Origin: Nematostella vectensis
Lineage: Eukaryota; Cnidaria; Anthozoa; Actiniaria; Edwardsiidae
Assembly (NCBI RefSeq): GCF_932526225.1
Contig: NC_064034.1
Span: 13,218,887-13,282,886, forward strand
Length of the DNA stretch: 64,000 nucleotides
Direction: 5' to 3'
Under the pieces are notes generated by a model. It had not been told where the DNA came from. It ran no database searches and saw only the letters and a program-made list of their open reading frames with translations. Positions 48,401 to 60,400 of the stretch are shown piece by piece (the first letter of the stretch is position 1; the number at the start of each line of letters is the position of its first letter). The position numbers and the translations under genes are program-made.

Positions 48401-51400
48401 ACTTATCAAGGTGATTTGATTCCTATTTGTTCACTACATGAGCAGATCTAGAGTTTCATAAACAAAGTTGGATTGGAAATAGGTTTTATATTGTATTTTT
48501 TATATTTTTTCACAAAATTCTCACTTCCCCATCCCCCTCACATCCACCCCTTTACTATTACCATTATTATTCAATACTAATGTTTAACCACAACAAAAAG
48601 CTTGTCCTTTCAGAGTTCCATATCTATTCTCCTGGACATAGATTTTAGGGCATTTTATTTTAACTAAACTGTTAATTTTGAAAATTTGTATAGTATGTTA
48701 ACATTGTCAAATGCTTGAATAACCTTAACGCATTTTGCCCACATTAAATACACTAGGGTTTAATTTAATATCAGTAGGATATAAGGTTGTACTGATCTAT
48801 TTTTCTTACAGGCTCTGTTTGCAACTGAGACGTTTGCCCTTGGACTGAACATGCCTGCAAGGACTGTGGTATTCTCCAATGCCAGGAAATTTGATGGGAA
48901 GGACTTTAGATTTGTGAGTATGCTATTAAAAGGATTAAGAGTCATTGACTTTTTTTGCATCTTTATTCCTTATGAAAATACATTCACGAAAATACATTAT
49001 GAAAATACATTCATAAAAATACATGAAAATACATTTTCATTCGAGGTTTACTGTCTATGTTTTACAAATGCCTTTCATGTCCTTTTCTGTACACAATTTT
49101 TTAATATTAGAAAAGTTTTTCTTTCAAACAATGTGGGCTTAGTACAAAATACATGAAATTTTACAAGGTTTTTTTTATGTTGAATGTTACAGATTACTTC
49201 AGGAGAATACATTCAGATGAGTGGTCGTGCTGGTAGGCGTGGTCTGGATGAGAGAGGGATTGTCATTCTCATAATTGATGAAAAGATGGGGCCAGATGTT
49301 GGCAAAGGTTTATTAAAGGTGAGAAGAAATAAACACCTATACTGTAAGGATGGCCACAGTCTCCCCTTTTTTCTCAAAGTTTTTGCTAAGAAATATAATA
49401 ATAAATCCTTAATTTATTATCCTGAAATCCTTGATTCTGCCTTCTCTTATTGAAACTCCTGGACCCATCTCTTGTTATGGTTTCTGCAATAAAGTTTGTG
49501 AAGATTGGCCATGTTTTCTGCATGGGTGAGCCTTTTAGGAGGAATTAAAATTTAATTCTGTTAAACCAATAGTGAGCTATTTATCCCATACAATTTATTG
49601 TTCAGAAGAGTGTTCCCCAGTCTTATGGTTTATTTTGAGCTAAAGTACTTTGAATTTTAAACAAGAAATTTTCAAATTTAAAAAAAAAACATTCTAGAAA
49701 GAAGAATTTGGTAGTATATGCCGTTGTTGATTATTGCTGTTTGTCTTTGTATAGGGGCATGCAGATCCTCTGAACAGTGCTTTTCACTTGACATACAACA
49801 TGGTCCTAAACCTGCTAAGAGTAGAGGAGATTAATCCTGAGATTATGTTGGAAAAGTCTTTCTACCAATTTCAGAACTATGCTGCAATCCCTGCAATGAT
49901 AGAAAGTGAGTATCATGATACACCCATATGATTGGAAATTATAAGATACATTTAAAACACCAAAATTCCTTCAATGATAGACAATGGGCATCAATACCTG
50001 AAGTGCATTACATCAAAATTTGTGTTGTGATTTAAAGTGGCTGAAATGATGGAGTTGATTTTTGCAGTGATTTGAATGATTGCAATAAATGCAGTAATTG
50101 AAATCAATAATAAGCATGGACTTATTTAAACTAAATTTTCTTTATAATGTACAATTGGTATCCATACCCAAGGTGCATTACACCAAAATTCCTCCTATTG
50201 TTAAAAGTTATGTACCATCAAATACACCCTACATCCTGATTTACATAGAAACAAGTCGGGTAATCCAGCAGCAGTAGAGGTTGCGCCTATTAAAGGAACA
50301 GATTACTCTAATTAATTCCATGGCCTTATGCTTTTTTTATTTTTATTTTTTTGGTAGAAATGAAGGACCTAGAGTCCAAGCGAGATCAAGTGGAAATCCC
50401 AAATGAGGAGTCCATCACAGCGTACTACAAGATACGGCAACAACTAAAAAAGCTTGCAGACGACATGCTAGTAAGTCAAATGATTAGTCCATGGTATACC
50501 TCATGGTATATTAGTTTACTACAAAAACATCTAAAGAAAAACATTTACCATGCAGGGGTATTGAGGATTTTTATGGGCACTACACTGTATGTAATATATA
50601 GCTTTTATTTTTTCATCTCATTCTGTGTTTATTTTTCAGGCATTCATTCACCAGCCCAAGTACTGCTTGCCTTTCATGCAACCAGGCCGACTAGTGAGGG
50701 TGAGACAAAATGAACATTAATGGCTCTTGAGTCTGATCTCTGTCACTGTTCTGTTTTATTTAATATGTCTTTGTTATCTCAGGTTCAAAATAATGATGAG
50801 GATTTTGGATGGGGAGCTGTTCTGAATTTCCAGAAAAAGGCAAATCAAAAGGCAAGTGTCTAACTGTATCACAAGGCAAGTACCTATTACAGCAGAAAGC
50901 TCAACACCATGGATCCCCAAGGAATGCAATTCAGTGTCTAACAGTATCAAAAGGCAAGTACCTATAACAGCAGGAAGCTCAACACCATGGATCCCCAAGC
51001 AATGCAATTCAGTGTCTAACTGTATCAAAAGGCAAGTACCTATTACAGCAGAAAGCTCAACACCATGGATCCCCAAGGAATGCAATTCAGTGTCTAACTG
51101 TATCAAAAGGCAAGTACCTATAACAGCAGAAAGCTCAACACCATGGATCCCCAAGGAATGCAATTCAGTGTCTAACTGTATCAAAAGGCTGTACTTCTGT
51201 AACAGTAGCTACTTTCTTTTATTTTTTTTGTGCTCTATTTTGCCTGTGATCTTTCCTGTACATATTAAGTCGTTCATGATAGCAAATGTTGTCCATCAGG
51301 TGGGCATTTATTGTATTATCCAGCAACTCCTTATCCAGAACAACATCAATGTATATTAAGGTTATTGCCTTAGGGTTCTGTGGGTGACATTTTGTATGTT

Positions 51401-54400
51401 TTTGTGTTGTTTTAAGGTTGTGGGTGACATCCTGCATGTCCTTGTGTTGTCTTAGGGTGCTGTGGGTGACATCCTGCATGCCCTTGTGTTGTCTTAGGGT
51501 GCTGTGGGTGACACCCTGTATGTCCTTGTGTTGTTTTAGGGTGCCGTGGGTGACATCCTGTATGTCTTTGTGTGTCTTAGGGTGCTGTGGGTGACATCTT
51601 GTATGTCCTTGTGTTGTTTTAGGGTGCTGTGGGTGACATCTTGTATGTCCTTGTGTTGTCTTAGGGTGCTGTGGGTGACATCCTGTATATCCTTGTGTTG
51701 TCTTAGGGTGCTGTGGGTGACACCCTGTATATCCTTGTGTTGTCTTAGGGTGCTGTGGGTGTAATCTTGTATGTCCTTGTGTTGTCTTAGGGTGCTTGGG
51801 TGACATCCTGTATGTTCTTGTATTGTTTTAGGGTGCTGTGGGTGACATCCTGCATGTCCTTGTGTTTTCTTAGGGTGCTGTGGGTCGAATCTTGTATGTC
51901 CTTGTGTTGTCTTAGGGTGCTGTGGGTGACATCTTGTATGTCCTTGTGTTGTCTTAGGGTGCTGTGGGTGACATCTTGTATATCCTTGTGTTGTCTTAGG
52001 GTGCTGTGGGTGACACCCTGTATGTCCTTGTGTTGTCTTAGGGTGCCGTGGGTGACATCCTGTATGTCCTTGTGTTGTTTTAGGGTGCTGTGGGTCGAAT
52101 CTTGTATGTCCTTGTGTTGTCTTAGGGTGCTGTGGGTGACATCCTGTATGTCCTTGTGTTGCCTTAGGGTGCTGTGGTTGACATCTTGTATGTCCTTGTG
52201 TTGTCTTAGGGTGCTGTGGGTGACATCTTGTATATCCTTGTGTTTTAGGGTGCTGTGGGTGACACCCTGTATGTCCTTGTGTTTTCTTAGGGTGCTGTGG
52301 GTCGAATCTTGTATGTCCTTGTGTTGTCTTAGGGTGCTGTGGGTGACACCCTGTATGTCCTTGTGTTGTCTTGGGGTGCCGTGGGTGACATCCTGTATAT
52401 CCTTGTGTTGTCTTAGGGTGCTGTGGGTGACACCCTGTATATCCTTGTGTTGTCTTAGGGTGCTGTGGGTGTAATCTTGTATGTCCTTGTGTTGTCTTAG
52501 GGTGCTTGGGTGACATCCTGTATGTTCTTGTATTGTTTTAGGGTGCTGTGGGTGACATCCTGCATGTCCTTGTGTTTTCTTAGGGTGCTGTGGGTGACAT
52601 CTTGTATGTCCTTGTGTTGTCTTAAGGTGCTGTGGGTGACATCCTGTATGTCCTTGTGTTTTAGGGTGCTGTGGGTGACATCTTGTATGTCCTTGTGTTG
52701 TCTTAGGGTGCTGTGGGTGACATCCTGTATGTCCTTGTGTTTTAGGGTGCTGTGGGTGACATCCTGCATGTCCTTGTGTTTTAGGGTGCTGTGATTAATA
52801 TCCTGTATGTCTTTGTGTCGAGGGTTCTGTGGGTGACACCCTGTATATCCTTGTGTTTTAGGGTGCTGTGGGTGATACCCTGTATGTGCTGGAGGTGTTG
52901 CTGAAATGTTCTCCCAAGGCTATCAAGTCAGCTGATGGTGATATCCCAAAGCCTTGTGGGCCAGATGAAAAGGGGGAGATGCAGGTAAGGGGGTAAACAT
53001 TGGCCTTTATTAGCAAACTTTAGCTCACTATAGCAATAGTTATGAATGAATGTTTAAAGTTCCTGCTGTAAACTGTACTTGGGCAGTTTCGGGATTCTTT
53101 AAGGGGCACATAATAATACAGTATATGACGGAAGGTGAATTGGATTTTAGTTCTCCTACTTTCATGATAAAATTCAAGGGGATAGGTGCCCTCTTTGGGT
53201 CTCCCCTTTGTCATACCTAAACTTCTTGACTGACTTGCTCCTCTTCCAGCCATTCTACCAATTCTAATAATTATGAGCGACCACATAATTCTTGTGAATC
53301 CTGTCTGTAGGTGGTCCCTGTGTTGATGCACCTGGTAAAACGAATAAGCAGTGTTCGTCTGTACATCCCAAAGGACCTTCGCTCACTTGACAGTCGTCAA
53401 AGTGTTGGCAAATCCATCCAGGTAGCTATTTGTAGCCACCGGCAGAATCACACATCACCGGCAGAATCACACATCACCGGCAGAATCAAACATCACAGCC
53501 AGAATCAAACATCACAGGCAGAATCAAACATCACAGATAGAATCAAACATCACAGGTAGAATCACACATCACAGGTAGAATCACACATCACAGCCAGAAT
53601 CACACATCACAGCCAGAATCACACATCACAGGTAGAATCACACATCACAGCCAGAATCACACATCACAGCCAGAATCACACATCACAGCCAGAATCAAAC
53701 ATCACAGGCAGAATCACACATCACAGATAGAATCAAACATCACAGATAGAATCAAACATTTAAGGTAAATCAAACATCACAGGCAGAATCACACATCACA
53801 GGCAGAATCACACATCACAGCCAGAATCAAACATCACAGATAGAATCAAACATCACAGATAGAATCAAACATCACAGATAGAATCAAACATCACAGATAG
53901 AATCAAACATCACAGCCAGAATCAAACATCACAGATAGAATCAAACATCACAGATAGAATCAAACATCACAGATAGAATCAAACATTTCAGGTAAATCAA
54001 ACATCTCATCCAGAACCAAAGGCGTGGAACTCTGCCTTACTCTTCTTGGCTGAGGTTGGCCTGTAAATAACTTGTTCTGAGGCAGAAAGCTTCAAAGTGC
54101 TTTTCTGCTGTCCACAGGAGGTGAAGAAGCGTTTTCCTGATGGATTACCACTTCTTGATCCGATTGAAGACATGGGCATCAAAGATGACGGGCTAAAGAA
54201 GATCGTCAGGGTGAGGAAATAATATAGTGTTGGGATGGTTGAGTGGAGTGCTGTTATTACGTGAGTACTTCACAACATTGCTCTGGTGACGTCAGTTCAA
54301 TTTTATGTTGCTATGGTGACGTCAATACTTCGCAATGTTGCTTTGGTGATGTCAATACTTCACAATGTTGTTATGGTGACGGGACTACATGACACTATGT

Positions 54401-57400
54401 CCGCGTGCTTTTTATCGGTCCTTAAAGTAAAAAGTCTTTATTCTGTGTCCAGAAAATCGAGATGCTGGAACATCGCATGTACACACATCCTTTGCACAAG
54501 GACCCAGAACTAGACAAGCTGTACTCCTTATGCGAAAAGAAGGCCATGGTAAGAAGGGTGGGGTTCAACACGTGCCTATGGACATATTACTAAACACTTG
54601 TGCCATTAGCATCATGTATACACACATTCTTGGCACAAAGAACCCAGAACCAGACAACGTACAGTATACGCTGTACGTCTAAGAAAAAATATTTTTGTCT
54701 GTTGGGCTTGGAAGCATAATGCTTAAATAATGTTTAAATGATAGTCCGTATTTAGAACAAAGTACGATATTGATTTATTTTCGTTAACCTGTAATAAAAG
54801 GTGAGCAATGAGATCCGAGCAGCCAGGAAGGAGTTGAAGAGGGCGAGGACAATATTACAGCTGGACGAACTCAAGTGCAGGAAGAGAGTGCTTCGAAGGT
54901 GAAGCATACATATGCTGTGATACACGTCCATGTGGTGCTCTAGTATCTTAACCATTTAAAGTGCGAACCGCGCTTGCGTTGTTTGCGCATCATGTTAAGA
55001 GTTGTGACGTAGTTCGGAAGCTTTTCCTTTATCTCGTCATTTGCGCGTAGCAGTGCCAGCAATTATTGGGCTGTCTGCACATCATATTGGGCGGTGCGCC
55101 GTAAAGTAGCTCCTCGACAATGTCTTGGCGGTGCAAACAATACTGGCTGATTTCCTCTCGGTTTGCGCAGGGTTTCACAGCACACCTAAGCGTATGTAAA
55201 GGCCTTATCTGATTTTAACCTCTTACCTTATAGACTGGGGTATGCTACGGCGTCAGACGTAATAGAGGTGAAAGGCCGAGTAGCCTGCGAGCTTAGCAGG
55301 TTGGTTTACCACCAGCATTTTACTATTCCGTCCTTTTCGACCTTTTTGTCTTCACACTGTTGACATCGATGTTGTGTTTTATAGCGGGGACGAATTGCTT
55401 TTGACCGAAATGATCTTTAACGGCGTGTTTAACGAGCTGACCACCGAGCAAAGCGTCGCTTTACTCAGCTGTTTCATCTGCGAGGAGAGGGTAAGGCGAC
55501 ACAGCAAGAAGCCACGACAATTCGATGCGCGCTACTGTGACCACCTTGAAAGTATAACAATAATAATTCGAGAAACGTTCTGATTGACAGCGCGACCTGT
55601 AGGCATACAAAATACGTGTGGAAATTTTGATACCTTCTGACGAATCACAAATGAGAATTCGAAAACAGAGACTTGATTTCCACTGTTCACGGTGTTACTG
55701 GTCGCTTTGTATTAGCCAACCAGCGAGGGAAAGAAATGCGTCAGTACATATTAACATATTATACGACGTCTAGTACCTAGCCATGGATAGCATGTCAATC
55801 AAACGAGTGATTCTCGCATGCTGATTGGTTGACTTCTTGCATCGCACTAGAGAGTTTTTAAACTCCCCCGAATACTGTTCGGTCCCTACTTCCTCGCCAC
55901 CCCTTCGTCGCTTATGTATTTGGGTTGATGGATTTATGATAGTGAAGTCATTAGGAAGGAAAAGCGATAGGCTTTTAAGTGAATAAACATTTGTCAGCCA
56001 TTTCTAGTTGAGGCGGTTGACTGAACCTTGGTTTGTTTCTACCAACAGAGCGATGAGATGCCAAAGTTGAGGGAAGAGCTCGCTGGTCCTCTTCGCCAGA
56101 TGCAGGAGTCCGCTCGTCGCATCGCTAAAGTCTCGCAGGAAGCCAAAATGGAGCTCGACGTCGAGGAATACGTAGAGAAGTTCCGTCCGCACATCATGGA
56201 CGTGGTCTTTGCCTGGGCGAATGGGTCATCATTCTCACAGGTGCGATAATGCGACCGCATACAACACGTGCCTTAAAAGCGACAATCGCACCAGTTTACT
56301 TCCGGCAGGCCGACGGAAACCTCGACCGACAAGAGACAAAAGAATCTATTTAAATCCGCCTTTTTTCAACGGGCATCCGCTCTTAACTATCAGTCACGTC
56401 CTCGAAGAAACTTTCAATAGTCACACTGCTTTTACAAGTTTTGAAATTTTTTTCGCGTTTTCCGTTAAAATTCATCGGAGATTTTTACGTAATCGACTGG
56501 AAGTAAACTGGCGACATTGCCCCTTTAAGACCTTGTAACAGCCCCAACAGCCGGCCCTGCAATGCTGGTACTGTTTGAACACCGTGTTGGGAAGTGCTGT
56601 GAAGTTGTTTGCCAGCATTTTCTTTATCTTGTGGTCAACTAAGCGTGGCGGTGACAGCAGTGCTAGCCGATGTTAGCGGTGTTTGTACCAAGCTTTACCT
56701 TTCAGTCGGTTGATGCAACTTGCCTGACAATGTTGTTTTGAATTTGCTTTGAATATAAATATGTAAGTATACATAAATAGCCAGGGCCTAATAATTTAGT
56801 GTTTATATAATCTTTTACTGAAGAATTTTTGGACTGGGAGATACTTGGGAGTGTTATCCACTGATACCATCGTTGTATTTATCCCTTCACCTCGTCCCTT
56901 CTCAATACAGATCTGCAAGATGACGGATATATTCGAAGGGAGTGTGATCCGCTGCATGCGTCGACTAGAGGAATTACTCAGACAGATGTGCCAAGCGGCG
57001 AAAGCCATCGGCAACACTGAATTAGAGAACAAGTTCGCGGAAGGTGCGTCATCAATATCATCATACTGTACCCTTAAAACCTCATCCCCCGTAGCACCAA
57101 GGATACAGTCCTACCTCATCCCCCGTAGCACCAAGGATACAGTCCTACCTCACCCCCCGTAACACCAAGGATACAGTCCTACCTCATCCCCCGTAGCACC
57201 AAGGATACAGTCCTATCTCATCCCCCGTAACACCAAGGATACAGTCCTACCTCATCCCCCGTAGCACCAAGGATATAGTCCTACCTCATCCCCCGTAGCA
57301 CCAAGGATACAGTCCTACCTCATCCCCCGTAGCACCAAGGATACAGTCCTACCTCATCCCCCGTAACACCAAGGATACAGTCCTACCTCATCCCCCGTAG

Positions 57401-60400
57401 CACCAAGGATACAGTCCTACCTCATCCCCCGTAGCACCAAGGATACAGTCCTACCTCATCCCCCGTAGCACCAAGGATACAGTCCTACCTCATCCCCCGT
57501 AGCACCAAGGATACAGTCCTATCTCATCCCCCGTAACACCAAGGATACAGTCCTACCTCATCCCCCGTAACACCAAGGATACAGTCCTACCTCATCCCCC
57601 GTAACACCAAGGATACAGTCCTACCTCATCCCCCGTAACACCAAGGATACAGTCCTACCTCATCCCCCGTAACACCAAGGATACAGTCCTACCTCATCCC
57701 CCGTAGCACCAAGGATACAGTCCTACCTCATCCCCCGTAGCACCAAGGATATAGTCCTACCTCATCCCTTGTAGCACCAAGGATACAGTCCTACCTCATC
57801 CCCCGTAGCACCAAGGATACAGTCCTATCTCATCCCCCGTAACACCAAGGATACAGTCCTACCTCATCCCCCGTAACACCAAGGATACAGTCCTACCTCA
57901 TCCCCCGTAGCACCATGGATACAGTCCTACCTCATCCCCCGTAGCACCATGGATACAGTCCTACCTCATCCCCCGTAGCACCAAGGATACAGTCCTACCT
58001 CATCCCCCGTAGCACCAAGGATACAGTCCTACCTCATCCCCCGTAGCACCAAGGATACAGTCCTATCTCATCCCCCGTAGCACCAAGGATACAGTCCTAC
58101 CTCATCCCCCGTAGCACCAAGGATACAGTCCTACCTCATCCCTTGTAGCACCAAGGATACAGTCCTACCTCATCCCCCGTAGCACCAAGGATACAGTCCT
58201 ACCTCATCCCCCGTAACACCAAGGATACAGTCCTACCTCACCCCCCGTAGCACCAAGGATACAGTCCTACCTCATCCCCCGTAGCACCAAGGATTCAGTC
58301 CTACCTCATCCCCCGTAGCACCAAGGATACAGTCCTACCTCATCCCTTGTAGCACCAAGGATGCAGTCCTACCTCACCCCCCATAGCACAAAGGATGCAG
58401 TCCTACCTCACCCCCCGTAACACCAAGGATGCAGTCCTACCTCATCCCTTGTAGCACCAAGGATACAGTCTTACCTCATCCCCCATAGCACCAAGGATAC
58501 AGTCCTACCTCATCCCCCGTAACACCAAGGATACAGTCCTACCTCATCCCCCGTAACACCAAGGATACAGTCCTACCTCACCCCCCGTAACACCAAGGAT
58601 ACAGTCCTACCTCACCCCCCGTAACACCAAGGATACAGTCCTACCTCACCCCCCGTAACACCAAGGATACAGTCCTACCTCATCCCCCGTAGCACCAAGG
58701 ATACAGTCCTACCTCACCCCCCGTAGCACCAAGGATACAGTCCTACCTCACCCCCCGTAACACCAAGGATACAGTCCTACCTCACCCCCCGTAACACCAA
58801 GGATACAGTCCTACCTCACCCCCCGTAACACCAAGGATACAGTCCTACCTCATCCCCCGTAGCACCAAGGATACAGTCCTACCTCATTCCCCATAGCACC
58901 AAGGATACAGTCCTATCTCATCCCCCGTAACACCAAGGATACAGTCCTACCTCATCCCCCGTAGCACCAAGGATACAGTCCTACCTCACCCCCCGTAGCA
59001 CCAAGGATACAGTCCTACCTCATCCCTTGTAGCACCAAGGATACAGTCCTACCTCATCCCTTGTAGCACCAAGGATACAGTCCTACCTCATCCCTTGTAG
59101 CACCAAGGATACAGTCCTACCTCATCCCCCGTAACACCAAGGATACAGTCCTACCTCATCCCCCGTAACACCAAGGATACAGTCCTACCTCATCCCCCGT
59201 AGCACCAAGGATATAGTCCTACCTCATCCCTTGTAGCACCAAGGATACAGTCCTACCTCATCCCCCGTAGCACCAAGGATACAGTCCTATCTCACCCCCC
59301 GTAGCACAAAGGATGCAGTCCTACCTCACCCCCCGTAACACCAAGGATGCAGTCCTACCTCATCCCTTGTAGCACCAAGGATACAGTCTTACCTCATCCC
59401 CCATAGCACCAAGGATACAGTCCTACCTCATCCCCCGTAACACCAAGGATACAGTCCTACCTCATCCCCCGTAACACCAAGGATACAGTCCTACCTCACC
59501 CCCCGTAACACCAAGGATACAGTCCTACCTCACCCCCCGTAACACCAAGGATACAGTCCTACCTTACCCCCCGTAACACCAAGGATACAGTCCTACCTCA
59601 TCCCCCGTAGCACCAAGGATACAGTCCTACCTCACCCCTCGTAGCACCAAGGATACAGTCCTACCTCACCCCCCGTAACACCAAGGATACAGTCCTACCT
59701 CACCCCCCGTAACACCAAGGATACAGTCCTACCTCACCCCCCGTAACACCAAGGATACAGTCCTACCTCATTCCCCATAGCACCAAGGATACAGTCCTAT
59801 CTCATCCCCCGTAACACCAAGGATACAGTCCTACCTCATCCCCCGTAGCACCAAGGATACAGTCCTACCTCATCCCCCGTAACACCAAGGATACAGTCCT
59901 ACCTCATCCCCCGTAGCACCAAGGATACAGTCCTACCTCACCCCCCGTAACACCAAGGATACAGTCCTATCTCATCCCCCGTAGCACCAAGGATACAGTC
60001 CTATCTCATCCCCCGTAGCACCAAGGATACAGTCCTACCTCATCCCCTGTAACACCAAGGATACAGTCCTACCTCATCCCCCGTAGCACCAAGGATACAG
60101 TCCTACCTCACCCCCCGTAACACCAAGGATACAGTACTACCTCACCCCCCGTAGCACCAAGGATACAGTCCTACCTCATCCCCCGTAGCACCAAGGATAC
60201 AGTCCTACCTCATCCCCCGTAGCACCAAGGATACAGTCCTACCTCATCCCCCGTAGCACCAAGGATACAGTCCTATCTCATCCCCCGTAGCACCAAGGAT
60301 ACGGTCCTACCTCATCCCCTGTAACACCAAGGATACAGTCCTACCTCATCCCCCGTAGCACCAAGGATACAGTCCTACCTCATTCCCCGTAACACCAAGG

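Noticed and set aside
51219-52794. Frames of 195-326 codons (His/Pro/Thr-rich on minus, Leu/Cys-rich on plus)
   Set aside because: They are translations of the 42-bp junction array in MTR4 intron 18, not genes.
51369-52861. Interstitial telomere repeat (TTAGGG occurs in each unit)
   Set aside because: The hexamer occurs once per 42-bp unit as part of the acceptor junction, not in tandem.
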